DNA from: Aedes albopictus
Lineage: Eukaryota; Arthropoda; Insecta; Diptera; Culicidae
Assembly: GCF_035046485.1 (NCBI RefSeq)
Contig: NC_085138.1
Span: forward strand, 5,331,409-5,395,408
Reading direction: 5' to 3'
DNA length: 64,000 nucleotides
Shown here: positions 11,861 through 25,900 of the stretch, piece after piece
Layout: every line of letters begins with the position of its first letter
Numbering within the stretch: the stretch's first letter is position 1
The notes under the pieces: model-generated
Seen by the model: the letters and a program-made list of their open reading frames with translations, nothing else
Database searches by the model: none
Told to the model about the DNA's origin: nothing
Position numbers and translations under genes: made by a program

Positions 11861-12017
11861 TACACAAATTACGTAACGCTAAAATCGGCAATTTCAGACT
11901 CCCCCCCTCCCCCTTGTAACGCTTTTTGTATGAAAACTCAGAATATTTTGTATGGCTCGTAACGCTAAGCTAGACTCCCCCCCTCCCCCTATACTATAGC
12001 GTTACGTAATTTGTGTA
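11861..12017. mobile_element. Small palindromic MITE, 157 bp
   Basis: Ends TACACAAATTACGTAACGCT and its reverse complement. The interior holds two copies of a C-rich block (CCCCCCCTCCCCCT). Non-coding. Confidence 0.85.
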
Positions 12018-12116
12018 CGATGCCTAGTACATACTTATTCTATTCATACCGAACACGCTGTTTGCAGTATGTTCGAAAGTTGTAGTGTAGTGAATTCAAT
12101 GTATGAACTTTTTATA

Positions 12117-12383
12117 TCATATACCGTCTACCCCCGTTGGTTTGAACGAACCTCATGCAAACCAACGGGGTTCATTTATTAATTTGAACTTCTAGTAACC
12201 CTGTGGGCACCGAAAACACACTGATGGTAACCCTTTTTGCTGTTTTGTTTTGGTTCTGCGTTCCGTTTCACCCCGTTCCATGAGCAGAATGAAGTTTGAA
12301 CGATGTACAGATTAGAGGGGGTCATATTAAAAAGTGTTCAGATTAGATGAGGTCAAACCAACGGGGGTAGACGGTATATGATC
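12117..12383. mobile_element. Foldback MITE, ~267 bp
   Basis: Terminal inverted repeats ATCATATACCGTCTACCCCC with GTTGGTTTGA continuing on both sides. No coding capacity. Confidence 0.88.
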
Positions 12384-13283
12384 AAAAATGTAGTTAACTC
12401 CAATTTAAAACTGTTTTTTTCCTTCAGTTTTCGTTAAAAATCGTTGGGATCTTCAATTGCTACGATTGGTCTCCTTACATATTATCCGACGTCTCCGAAA
12501 GACATAAACGTCTTGCCATTTTGCTGCCAAAAAAGAAAACAAAACGGGGCGATAACATTTCTGCGGATCGCAGCAAGCCGCGCGCGTGAATTGTTGTGTT
12601 TCCAAAATTCTGTCACGTTTTTCTCGGTTACATGTTCGGCGGAAATGTGATTGCAGCTGGTGGTGCTACGCCATCCGGCAGTTTTTCCAGTTTGAAAGTG
12701 GAAAAGTGAATAATGCAAGAGGCATCATGGGTTTTAGTGCTAATTTTCTAAATCGTTTCACGCGGTTTTGTGCCACGTTTGGTACGGTGTGTCCACGCAT
12801 CCTTGCTCCCCCGTAGAGTTAACTGTTCAAAACTCGGAAGTGTTTTGAAGAATCAAATTTTGCGTTAATATAACGTAGTAGGGCTAGGCCGCTCTGATGC
12901 TTGTATCATATCTTTGATGAGGTGTAAGCCTCAATATTGACAAGAAAGGTAATTGGACGTGATCTAACCCGATTTCTTTCCAGAATGCTTTCTCGTACTG
13001 GCTGTGTTTGTATTAGATTAGATTTCTTGGGCTGGATTTAGGTTTCTGGAATACACGTAAAAACTAAACAGCCTTCAAAGAATCCTAGTTGAAATACATT
13101 CTAACAATACCCCAAAACAATTTTATCAAAAATTAGAATGATAGTGTTTGACTAAGAACATTATGGTTAGATTGAGAATATATATGAAAGCTGAACATTT
13201 TCAATACCAATTCAAAGAAACAATATACCATAGAAATTGTCCTGAACCACTTTGAAGTCATCTTTCGATCATTCCCGGACAAA
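12384..13283. other. Downstream flank of PLCE1
   Basis: Should contain the PLCE1 3' UTR on minus, but no AATAAA or ATTAAA was spotted on that strand near the stop. Overlapping 68-78-codon frames at 12444-12816 are not recognised. Confidence 0.3.
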
Positions 13284-15793
13284 TTACGACTTCCAGGATT
13301 TCAGCTTCTTGATGGACATCCGCTTGAACCGCGACATGGTCGACAGGATGTCGTGATCCTTGCCCTCGTCATCGCTGAGGGTTTCCCCTTCCGAATGCAC
13401 TTCCCGTCGATTGCTGGACTTGGACGTGGCGTTGCTGCTACTGCTGGTACTCGAGAACGAAGTGTCCTTCTCCGAGTTGTATTTGTGCCGACCGCCGGAG
13501 GATCCGCCACTGCCCGATGCTCCGGATGCGGAATTTCGTGCGTGCTTCGGTTTTGTGCCCAGGGCTGCGGCGTCCGCCGAGCGACACTTGATTCGGGACG
13601 TCGTTGGATCGCTGAGCGCCACCTGGATCGGGGACTTTGAGGCCAACGAGTGCACCGACGTGGACGAAGATGACGATCCCCGGCTGATGCTGAAGCCTCG
13701 GCTGATTTTCTCGATCGGCAGTATGGTTTTACGGATCGTTGAAGGCGTCAGTTGACTTCGCTCGTGAATGACGAATCGTCCGATCGATTTCCAATTCGCT
13801 TGCGTTGTATAGACATTTTCGTCATCTAACAGAATTCGCTGCATTGTGTCATTGCTTTTGTTGCTATAGTTCAATTCTTCCACTAGCACAAAGTTGTTGG
13901 GGTTATCAAGGCGACGCGCTTTCAAAAGAGATTGAGCTAGAACATCTTGAGCAGTAGATTTGATTGGTACTCGAAGAATTGCGTACGGTATGTCATGCGA
14001 CACGTTGAAGACACAGACAAGGAAATTGTCCACGTTTTCTAGGGCTAATGGGTCATCGACCGCAGCTCCGGGAATTGGTTCTCCGGTTGTATCGTCATTT
14101 GCCGTTGCGGTTGCTATCGATGCTCGTCTAGCATCTGCTGTTCGACGAATTGAAGTCACCCATGCTCGACTGCTAGGGTCGTTACCTATCCGCTTCAATA
14201 TAAACCTACCATCACCTTTCCAGCTAGCCTGCGCTTGCAACGGTTTCTCCACCATATCCAGCACTCTCTGCGTAGGCGGATATCGCTTATCTTTCTTCTC
14301 CCATCCCGTATATACTTCCTCTATCAATATGTAGTTGGTAATGTCGGTTCTCGGTTTGCGCATTTTCTGCAACACCATCATGAGAACGTCTTTCGTTGTG
14401 CATTCTTGAGTAATTTTGAGAATCGTAAAAGGATTGTTAGGTACCGCGTCGTAAATAGTACAAAAGAACGTTTTACGCTTCAATAAAGGAACTTTACTTT
14501 CCAACATGGGCTCGGTATCTTCAAGCTGTTCTTTCCTATTCGCCGTCCGTAGCTGCTGAAGATACTGTTCGTCAATCTCCCCGTACGATCTATCCAAGCC
14601 TTCCTCCTCCACTCGGGTATAAACAAATAACGATGCCATATTCAAGGGCTGATTGATGGGAGATCGCAACCGAACATGCCTATAGCCAGGCCTAAAGCAT
14701 TTCAGAGATATCACGCGTTGTGCTACAACTACTGATTCCGATTCGTAAACGGTAAATTTCAGGAACGCCAGGTCGTGGAACATGATTTTGAAGAAGAAGG
14801 TTTCGTTCCAAACTGGATTGAACAAATTGTGCTTCACCGGTTTCGTTCGTCGTCTTCCGCAGTCGATGGGAATTCCTAGGAGTTCTATTTCCACGTGAAT
14901 CACACTGCCACTCGTAACATGGTTCAGGTATTGGCCGGATACCACGTTGATCACAAGCTGCGTCACATGCAACCCATCAAACTCCTTCTCCAACGGATTG
15001 AACCTCCTATACATCAGATGTGACCTATTCCACAGTACATCCGGTTTGCGAACATAGCCACAACTATTGTTCTCCTCAAACATGGCCTTATTGATATGCA
15101 TCGGCATGTCTTCCGTTTGGTAGTTCAGAGCAACCATTTGAAATCCAAACGACCAGAAGAACACCGGATTGAAATTGGACGAGTCAATTCTCAATCCCCC
15201 AGGGTACGTTCTCATCAGTTGGGTTTCCGTGTGGGCAATCAATCCCAGAGGATCCTTCCTGCAAAGCTTCTTGGCGCTAGCCTCGTTCAACGACGAACAT
15301 TGATAACAGGGATGATTGGCATTCGGCATGGTTCGTGTTCGCGCCGGAGTTGGCAGAACACCCTCGCTTCCGCTGATACTCGACGTATCGTAGCTGAGCG
15401 AAAGATTATCCGACAAATGACCAGACGATGGAAGGCTTAGTGTGTCTCCCGAGCTGTTCTTCAAGATGCTTCCAACGGTTACCACGCTTCCGCTGGTTTT
15501 CAGCGGCTGTCTCGGATTGGCACGCATTGAGTTGTGCGGACTGTACGGATTCAGCCCGCGGTATTTTATTGCTTGGATGTAGATCACCAGATCCGAAAGC
15601 TCGCGGGCGATTTGGTTGCTGCGCTTCCGGGATCGATCGTCGGCCTGGTGGTGCTGTTGCTGTGGTTGGATAAGCTGCGCGTGCTGCTGTTGCTGCTCGA
15701 TGCGTTGCCTCGTCGGTGTAGAAACATTTGCGTGGGACACACTATGTCTAGTCTTATCATCTATTGATCCCCAGTTTATATGATATGTTTTTT
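13284..15793 (-). CDS. PLCE1: PLCE1 coding exon 13 (last): Y box, C2, RA1, RA2, tail
   Basis: Residues 1322-2157. The acceptor is CTCTTCTACTTGCAG/aa, and the frame is open from 15793 to the TAA at 13284-13286. The start is [12 protein letters not shown], then glutamine-rich, then [17 protein letters not shown] (Y box). A serine-rich loop of about 80 residues precedes [44 protein letters not shown] and [11 protein letters not shown]2 (1595-1714) lacks the usual calcium-binding aspartates, as in PLC epsilon. RA1 (1760-1859) and RA2 (1910-2000; [24 protein letters not shown]) are ubiquitin-like Ras-binding folds. The tail is Ser-rich and ends basic ([11 protein letters not shown]), possibly for membrane contact. 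No clear AATAAA was seen on this strand near the stop, so the 3' UTR end is unknown. Confidence 0.96.
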
Positions 15794-18700
15794 CTGCAAG
15801 TAGAAGAGAAAGAGAAGATGTATCAAACGTCTATTGTACTGGATTTCCAAGGCCACACCTATGGCAGAGGACTATTTTATTTCTTTTAAGCATTACTGAA
15901 TCAATAAAGAATGGGTGGGTATATTTCAAATATTATTTTCTGTCTATTCTAGAATTTGTCACTATATTTGTGATTCCTCCGCTTCGAAACATTCACAAAA
16001 GTTGAGAGCACAAGTAACATTCTGATAACCAATTAGTCTTGTAGAAGTTTCGATAACCGTAATAAAACCTCATTTCTTTTATTTTAGTTTTATGATGGTT
16101 TCAAGAACCTCTTCAAGTCTTTTTGACTGACAAATGTTTCTTGGGAGTGCCTTAAGAAATTTCGCAATGAGTTGCATTTTGAATTATTTCAAAAGTTTTT
16201 TTTTGCGAATAACTCCCAGAGTTCAACGGAAATTCCTTCAAGTTCAGGTTCAGGAGTTTCTCCAACAATTCATTAGGAAAAGTCTTCAGTATTTTTTTTG
16301 TAAAATTTCTGCAGGAGTTTTTTAGGCTTTTTGCAAAAGTTTCTTTGGGAGTTTCTCCACACTCCATATGTCCAAAGTGAAGTATTATGAAAAGTGAATG
16401 TACGTCAAAGTTTATTCGCTTGAACCGTATTTTTGGACCTCTAGATTCAGTATATGTGCGATTTAAAATAATCCATCTTGGGTTTTTTTCCCATACATTT
16501 TTATATGGGATGAAATTAACCTTAAAATGACTTTTTTCGCCATTTGTATGGTAAAATAGGAAAAAAATCAAACAAATCGAAAAACCCAAGATGAAATATT
16601 TTAAACCGCACAGATTCTGAAACTAGAGGTCCAAACCTATGATTCTATGGAATAACATTTGAGGTACATTCGATATTCATAATACTTCCCTTTGGACATA
16701 GCGTGCTCCAGTAGTTTCTTCAACAATTACTCCAGAATTTCCATTGAACATCCCCCAAATGTTTATCTGGGAATTCCTCCAAGAATTCTATCAGAAATAC
16801 CTCCGGGAGCTCCATCGGAAATACGTCTAGAAATTCATCTTGGTGTTTTTATTTTATTTTATTTTATTTGTCGTCAATCATGAGTAGAGTGTTCCATCGG
16901 GAGTTTCTCCAGAAGTTCCTTCGCGAATTCTACCAGGAATTTCATCAAAATTTTCTGAAACTGATTCTTACGCAAATTAATTTCCCTCAAATAATTAACC
17001 TTGTGTTCTTACATCTTTTTTCAAATGTTTCTTCGGGAATTTATCCAGTAGTTTCTTCAACAACTAGGGGATCTTACGTATTTTCGGCAGTTTTGTTCTC
17101 TTCGTCATGGGGGGTTTTTCGAAACCTGATGAACTCAGAGTTGGCCATAAATCTTTCCCAACCAAGCTGAGTTATATGCCCAAATTTCAGGCAATTTTGC
17201 CCACAAAAATCCCATATGACGAAGAGAACAAACCTGCCGATAATACCCTTCATCACCGTATTTCAGAAGTTTCAAAAAAAAATCCACATCGAGGATTTCT
17301 CCCCGAAATCCATCGGGAACACTTCAGTAGTTCCTACGGGAATTCTTCAAGATGTTTCTTTGAGAATTCACACTCCAACAGTTTTTTTTTTCAAAAATAT
17401 TTTTAGAAATTCTCTCTAGAATTTCTGCAGGAGTTTCTTCAATAATTAGGTACACTCCCGTTCAAAAGTTTGGGATCACCCCCTCAAAAACATGTTATTT
17501 TTTTAGGCCCATATCTCCGCCAATTTGCGTCCGATTTCAAAACCCTAGGTTTCATTCAAAAGATAATAAGTCAAAGAAACTTTAAACATGATTTAAGAGA
17601 AACTTTTTCAAAAAAATTTGTATGTAAAATTAACCCAAAGTTGCCATTTTTTTTAAATAAATATAAACTTACGGCAGTGTCGCTGGAAGTTGGGTCGACC
17701 AAATTTTGAGATGAGAGCGGTAATATGACCCATTTTCTATTAGCTTTCAACTGCTTTTTACAGAACTTAGCTAAAAAATCTAGAAAAAAAGTTATTAAGT
17801 AAATTAATCCTTGATGTCATCGACCAAAAGTTTGGGGTCACCCCTCAATATGATGCATCGGCCAAAAGTTTGGGGTCACTTTCGTAAAACATGGAAAAGT
17901 GATTTGGTGATATCTTCGTCATCTATAGTTCAATTTTAATTATTTTTGGCTCATTTCAAAGATAATTAACTAAATTTACGTTTGATGTCTTCAACTTAAC
18001 GTATTTAACGATTTTTGTATATAAAAATGTTATGTAAAGTTAGCACATTTTACCACGCTTCAAAAAATGAGGCAACTTTACGTTAAGTTTTAGTATGTAA
18101 ATTTCAACAAATATGTGTGGTTCAATGTCTATGCAGTAAGTATCATTCATTTTGTTTCAAACAAGCCAAGAAGAATTAAAATTGAATGAAAGATGACAAA
18201 GATATCAACAAATCACTTTTCCATGTTTTACGATAGTGACCCCAAACTTTTGGCCGATACAGCATTTTGAGGGGTGACCCCAAACTTTTGGTCGAAAAAA
18301 TCAAGGATTAATTTACTTAATAACTTTTTTTTCTAGATTTTTTAGCCACGTTCTGTAAAAAGCAGTTGAAAGCTAAAAGAAAATGGGTTATATTAATATT
18401 TACCGCTCTCAATTTGGTCGACCCAACTTCCAGCGACACTGCCGTAAGTTTATATTCATTTTTTAGAAAATTTGGCAACTTTGGGTTAAGTTTACATACA
18501 AATTTTTTTGAAAAAGTTTCTTTTAAGTCATGTTCAAAGTTTCTTTGACTTATTATCTTTTTAATGAAATCTAGGGTTTTGAAATCGGACGCAATTTTGC
18601 GGAGATATGGGCCTAAAAAAATGACATGTTTTTGAGGGGGTGACCCCAAACTTTTGAACGGGAGTGTACTTCATAATTTTCTTGGAAAATCCATCAAGAA

Positions 18701-21700
18701 TTTTGTTCGGGAATTCCTCCAGGAGTTCCATCGGTAATTCCTTCAGAAGTTCCGTCGGTAATTTCTTCAAGGATTCCATCGGGAATTCTTTTAGTAGTTC
18801 CAACAAGTTCCATTGGGAATTCATTCAGCAGTTTTTTCGAGAATTTTGCCAAGGGTTCGTTCAACAATTGCTTTAGAATCTCCTTAAAAATTCCGCAGGA
18901 GTTCTTTGGGGGATTCCTGTAAAAGTTCCTTTGGAAATTTCTCCAGATGTTCCATTGAAATTTCCCCCAGGGGTTTCATCGGAAGTTTATCTAGTCTAGA
19001 AGTTCCTTCGGGAATTTATTTAAGAGTTCATTTGTGAGTTATCCCATAAGTTTCATAAGAGATTCCCTCGGAGATTCCTGCAGGAAATACATCCTCCAGG
19101 ATGACATGTTGTTTTTTTTTTTTTCAAAATTTGTTTCGACTATTTATTTTTACTGGGTTTCACAGGGAGGTTTCTTCAGCAGTTCTTGTTGGAACTTTTT
19201 CAGAAGTTTCTTCGAGAATATCCGCATGAGTTCTTTCGGAAATTTCTTCAGAAGTTTCCTTAAGAATTTCTCGAGGAGTTCCTTCAACTATTACTCCACA
19301 AGTTTTATTAACAATCACCCTGGTGTTGCTTCGAAGAATCCTTCAACAGTTCTTTTGGGAATCTTACCAGGAGTTCTTACGAAACATTTTTCAGGAGTTT
19401 CGTCAAGAATTTACACAAGAGTTCCTCCCAGTTTTTTTTTTCTAATTATTCGTATATGATTTCTTTCGTTAATTTCCAGGAGCTACATTGGAAATTTCTG
19501 CCGAAGTCCCATTGGGCCTGTCTTCAAAAATTCTACTAGAACTTTTATTGACGACTTTCCCAAGAAGCTCATGTATGATTCTTCCAGCAATTTCCAATTT
19601 CTCCAAGAGTTTTACCGATAATTCCTCTAGCATTTCCTTCATTGATTCCTCCAGTAATCTTTTAAAAAACACTTCTGAAATCCATTGGAAAGTCCTGCAA
19701 GTGTTTCATAAGCAATTATTACAGAAAGGTAGTTATGAATTTCCCAAGGCATTGCACTTCGAATACCTTTCTTTTAGAATTTCTACAGGAATTCCAATGG
19801 GATTTTCTCAAGGATTTATATTGGCAATTCTTCGAAGAATCTCATTGGAATTTTCTCTACGAGTCCCTTCGGGAATTCCAGGAGTCTATTAGGAATCTCC
19901 TCATGAGTTCCGTTGGGCAATTCTCCAGGAGTCCCATTGGCAGTTCCTCCGTATTGGATATTCATCCTGGAGTTCCAGTGAGCATTAGCGATTCCTTCAG
20001 GAAATTTATTGAAAATTCCTCCAGGACTTCCATCAGGAATACCCCCAAGAGTTGGATTGGGAATTCCTCCAGGAGATAAATCGACAATTGCTCTTGAACT
20101 TCCTCGGGAATTCCCCCAGGCGTTCTATTGAGAATTCCTCCAAGAGTTCCTGCGAATATCTCTCCAGGATTTCCAAAGGGAATCGCTTCAAGTATTTCAA
20201 TTGTAATTCATCCAGTAACTTAATTGAAAATGTCTTCGTGAGTTCCATTGGGAATTTCTCTAGGAATTTTATTGCGAACTGTTGCAGAAATTTTTGGAGT
20301 TCCTTTAAACATTTCTGCTAAAAATTTTATCGAGAATTCCCCCAGAAAATGCTTCAGGAGCTCTGTCGGTAATTCTCCAATGAGTTCCTTCGGGAACTCC
20401 TGATTCGATGAGCTTCTCCGGGAAATTAAACTTTGGGGTGTTATTGGTAACTCCTCCAGGAGTTTTTTTTTGTGAGTTGTTTTAGGACCTCTTCCGGGAA
20501 TTACTTTGAGAATTTCTTCATGGCCTACATTGCGAATTCTTTCTTAAAGAGCTTTTGCAAGATTTCGTGAAGGAACTCCTTAATGAATTCCAGGGATTCT
20601 CCCAGGAACTTGAGGGATCTCCTTGATAAATTCCAGGATGACTTCCCAAGGAACTTCTGGATAAATTCTTGTAGAAACTTGTTGAAGATGTCCCGAAAGA
20701 ACTCCTGGAGAAATTCTCTAAAGAACGCCTGGGGAAATTTCTAAAAGAAACCTTGGAGAAATTCCCGAAGGATTTTTTTGAGGATTTATTGAATCCACTC
20801 CTGGTTGGCTTCCCAATGAAACTCTTTAGAGCTGGAAAATTTTTTGGAGAAACTCCTGAATGAATTTCTGAAGAAAATCTTTGAGGGATTCTCGAATCCT
20901 AGGTGAGTTCCCCAAAAGCTCCTTAAAGAATTCCAGAAGAAACTCCTTACGGAGTTCGCCAAAGAAATCCTGGAGGAAATTTCCTCCAAGAATTTCCGGA
21001 TAAATTTGTGAAGGAACTGTTGGAGACATACTCTGATGAATGCATGGAGGTAGTTCTGGAGAAATTTCCGACAGAACTGAAGAAAGAGTTGTCGAAGAAA
21101 ATCTAGGAGAAATTCCCGGATGAATTTCCGAAGAAATTCATGGATAAATTTTCGAATGCCCTCCTGAAGAATTTTTCAAATTTTACATGTTATACAAATA
21201 AAATAAATTAATTATAACAAAGTATTAACACTTCACGGCACCGGGCTCATAGAACCTTATGAATTTACAAACAAGAGACATCACAAATTGACGCAACACG
21301 ACACAAAACATAAATTGTGCCCTGTTATCCAGATGGAAAACACCTTCCAATCACAGGATGACGAGTTTTCAAATTTGTTCTAGGTCCATCAGTCATCCTC
21401 GAGTTTGTGTTTTGAATGGCATTTCGCCTTTTAGTTCACAGTCTTTATTCTGTGTTCGTAGCTTAATTTTGTCTAGGAAAACTAATCCTAAACGGTCCCT
21501 GGCCAAGTTCGCAGGGTTTGACGGTATTAAAGTGAAGGTTATTGTAATGTAGTATTCTTTAGTGAATCATATCACCTTTTTAACACTTTAATGCGCCTCC
21601 AACGGTTCATCACGAACCGGCTGCTGCAGATGGAGTATGGCTGATCATATGTTTTTACATATTCATCAGACATGCTCGATAAACACGGAGGGACCGCCAG

Positions 21701-22961
21701 GGCTCAATACATTCTATACCCAAGCAATAGTTCCAAGTTGGTTGGATTTGAGAAGGTTTTGAGGATCGTTACAAATCCTACTAGAAATATTATAGGTTTT
21801 GTAACAGGTTTTGAAAACTTTTTATTGCCAGTAAACTTGAAAATGCTGTTTGGGCTTTCTTTCCCACGTTTTTTGGTTGATTTTGATTTACTACTAAATT
21901 TACAATAATTTGAGTAATTTACAATAATTAAATATATTTAAATTAGTAATTTTATCAAAACAAATTTGTTTTTTTTTTAATATTACAATTATATCCAGTA
22001 ATATTCTCTTTATATAAATCTGGTAAAATCAACCGAATAGTAAGAAGGAAAGTTGCAGCACATAATAGTGCTGGTAGATTCGAAGCTAACGTGCGAACAA
22101 TGGATTACTGCACGATACTACTGGCCTGCTTGCTCTCACACATGGTTTGACGTTTGAGCGGTGACGACACCGCCCAAACGCCAAATTATCTTTGAGAGTG
22201 AGCGGGCCGGCCCAAGTTCGTGCAGTGGACCATACTTTAACACTTTATTGACGTCAATGCGTTCGACGTGACATTTTGGATAAAAACTGATTGTTTCCAA
22301 GCTGAAGGACGTTACTTGTGTATGACTAGGCTGACATTTCTAGGTTACGGGGAGAAAATGACTTGGTTTATCTAGGTAGGACGGATAGGACGAATGAACG
22401 GATTGGCTCTGTTTTAATAGTTAGGTTGTTTTCGTTTCTCGTATCATTGGAAGCCCATGCATGACATGTTCAAAACTAGTGTCTATCATTGGGGATAGCG
22501 CCAGTGCTGTAGGTGGCTACCAACATAGGTGTTATCGCAGTAAAGGTTGTTGTCTTCAATTGGTATTTGACCATAATTATTTCAACTATACATTTTACAT
22601 AATATTTCTTGGAGATAGCATAGGCACAGTTGTCAACATAGACAGCATTTTGTGCTATGTTATTTCCAACAAGTAATAGCAAGGATAAAAACATTCCTGG
22701 TGCTTCAGGTTTCGCGGGTAAAGATTTATTCTGATAGCTTCATATACTTCACATGACTGAGGGTAGACAGACATGACTAATACATCTACGGGAGGGAAAA
22801 TGCAAAATTTTGTTTAAAACTACTTAGGCACAATGTAAAAACTAGTGTTAAATTGGGCAACATAGCCTATTCCGTCTAAACATTGGTCTTGGTAGAGATG
22901 AAATTTGAATAACGGGTTCAGCCTTGACAATCAAGCTGTCACGCAGCTCCAACTGAAAACC

Positions 22962-22992
<31 letters not shown>

Positions 22993-25900
22993 CTAATCCT
23001 AAACGGGCATCCCGTTTCGGGGTTCGATACTTGAGATCAACAACTTGAAATCCGTAGCAGGGAAGGGTTTACATCTCTAGTACTTGACCGTTGCCAGAAA
23101 TGGCCTGAAAGTTGGCAATCAAAGTAGGATTACATCTCATGGGCCTCTTTTTCCAGAACCCTATAAATGTGATTTACAATTATGAGTATATGTTCAAGGT
23201 AAAATAAAACATACATCACAAAGAACGCACAAATAATAAACACATGAATCAATTATTCTGTCTTATAATTGTAACAAATATTTATACCCGTAACAAACAC
23301 CCCAGATGAATGCCCAAAAAAGCTCCTGAAGGAATTTCTAACGGGACTTCTACAGCAATTGTCGAGGGATCACCTAGAGGAATTCCCGATGGTATTCCTA
23401 GAAAGTCATAAAAAAATCGTTATAATGAAATTAAAGAAAAAATCCTGCTAAAGGAATTGCAGCAAACATTTTCATTGCCGGAGTCTCCGAAGGAATCGCT
23501 ACCAGAATCACAGAAGAGATTTCTGTTTTTCAAATCCCAGATGGAATTCCGGCAAAAGAGAACGAATCTCTGTAGAAAGAATCCTAGAAGTAATTCCTGT
23601 GTGAGGAAATTCAGAAGAAATTTCTGTTCCCGGACTCTCGGAAGGGATTCCAGCTGGTGTAATTGAAAAAAAGAAGCCCTTGAGAATTATTAATTAAAAT
23701 CCTTAGAAGATGTCGGAATATGAGCAAAAGGAATCCCTTGGCCTAGAACATCCTGAACACCATGATATTTGGGAAAACGAATTAATTGCCATACGAGTTG
23801 TTCTAAAAGCTGAACATGGATGCGGGTTACGTTTATATGTATTTATTTAGCCTTCGTCAAGAATACCAAAAGGTGTTTTTTTATTCTGGGATGTTCTAGG
23901 TGTTTCTGACTGTTCTATAATAAAGTCCTTCAAATCTACAAGAATAATTTTATGTGTTTTCGCCATAAATATTAGAATTGCAGAATCTGCTGGGATCCGC
24001 GAAGCTCTTGAAATCTCAAATGTCATTTAGAGACACTACAGGGATATTCCAAGTCAGCCAAACTACCTTGGAGTTAAGGACTTCAGGTCTACACCCGTAA
24101 CAGTATCCATATCTGTTATACTGAGTAACGATGCATAATCAACTGTAGTTATTGGAGCAATCTGAAGTTTACTTTTTTTATTATAAACCTTCGGCACATA
24201 CAGCTTCGTCCAAACTGTTCTATAATAAAGTTCTCCAAATGTACAAGAATAATTTTATGTGTTTTCACCATAAATAATAGTATTGCATAATCTGCTGGGA
24301 TCCGCGAAGCTCTTGAAAACTTAAATGTCATTTAAAGACACTACAGGGATATTCCAGGTCAGCCAAACTACTTGGAGTTCAGGACTTCAGGTCTACACTC
24401 GTAACAGTATCCATGCTGCATAATCAACCGCAGTTACTGGAACAGTCGGAAGTCTACTTTTCTATTATAAACCTTTGGGACATTCAGGTTCGTCCAAACT
24501 GTTCTATAATGAAGTCCTTTAAATCTACAAGAAAATTTGTATGTGTTTTCACCATAAATTATAGCATAGCATTATCTGCTGGGATCCGCGAAGCTCTTGA
24601 AATCTCAAATAACATTTAGAGACACTACAGGGATATTCCAGGTCAGCCAAACTACCTTGCAGTTCAGGACTTCAGGTCTACACTCGTAACAGCAACCATA
24701 TCTGTTATACTGAGTAACGTTGCATATTTATCCGTGGTTACTGGGGCAATCTGAAGTCTACTTCTTTATTATAAACCTTTGGAACATTCAGGTTCGTCCA
24801 AACTGTTCTATAATGAAGTCCTTCAAATCTACAAGAAAAACTTTATGTGTGTTTCGCCATAAATAATAGTATTGCATAATCTGCTGGAATCGGCGAAGCT
24901 CTCGAGTTAAGGACTTCAGGTCTACACTCGTAACAGTATCCATATTTGTTATACTGAGTAACGCTGCATAATCAACCGCAGTTTTTGGAGCAATCTGAAG
25001 TTTACTTTTTATTACAAACCTTTGGGACATTCAGGTGCGTCCAAACTATTCTATAATGAAGTCCTTCAAATCTACAAGAAAAACTTTATGTTCTTCTTCT
25101 TCTTAATGATACATTATGCCCAGGGAGTCGAGAAAATTTTCCCAACCGGAATGGGAATCGAACCAACCGTCTCCGGATTGGCGATCCATAGCCTTAACCA
25201 CTTGGCTAACAGGAGACCCCAAAAATTTTATGTGTTTTCACCATAAATAATAGCATAGCATAATCTGCTGAGATCCGTGAAGCTTTTGAAATCTCAAATG
25301 TCATTTAGAGACACTATATGAATGTTCCAGGTTAGCCAAACTATCTTTGAGATCCAAACTTCAGGTCTACACTCGTAACATCAGCTATATCATCTGACAT
25401 ACAGAGTAACGTTTCATAATCAATCGTGGTGACTGGACCAATCTGAAGTCTACTATATATTAAATATTATGAACCTTTGGGACATTGAGAGTCGTTCAAA
25501 CTATCCTGAAGTTTAGCTCTTGATAGTAACAGTAGTTTGTCTCACAAGTCATTTCAAGATAGTTTTGAGATATTCCAGATCAACAACACTACTCCGGAGA
25601 CCATATCTTCAGGTCGACATTTACCACTACGTTAAGTAGTGTTACATAATCCACTGTATTTACCAAAGCAGTTAGGGCCTGTCCATAAACTACGTAGACT
25701 CTAATGGGGGGAAGGGGGTCTGGCCAAAGTCTACGGTCCGTTCAAATACATTACCATACAATACACGTTGTTATATATTTTTGGGATATTATGGGATCCT
25801 TACTGTTATGAAGCTTAGTTGATAAAAACAACTACTGTAACTTTCACAAGACTTATTGTTACACTCGTAGACTTTTGGATCTAAACTCAAGAACAGTTTG

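Noticed and set aside
12444..12816. Overlapping 68-78-codon frames on both strands
   Set aside because: No family resemblance and no supporting splice or promoter signals.
15738..15740. A start of translation at 15740 for an 818-residue protein
   Set aside because: The codon is GTG, and the same frame stays open through 18 more codons to a strong splice acceptor that joins in phase to exon 12.
13353..15767. Plus-strand frames of 81-131 codons across the last PLCE1 exon
   Set aside because: They are antisense shadows of a conserved coding exon.
17470..17709. 79-codon frame starting [11 protein letters not shown] and its 110-codon mirror at 18317-18649
   Set aside because: Same sequence on both arms of a palindromic transposon; no transposase motifs.
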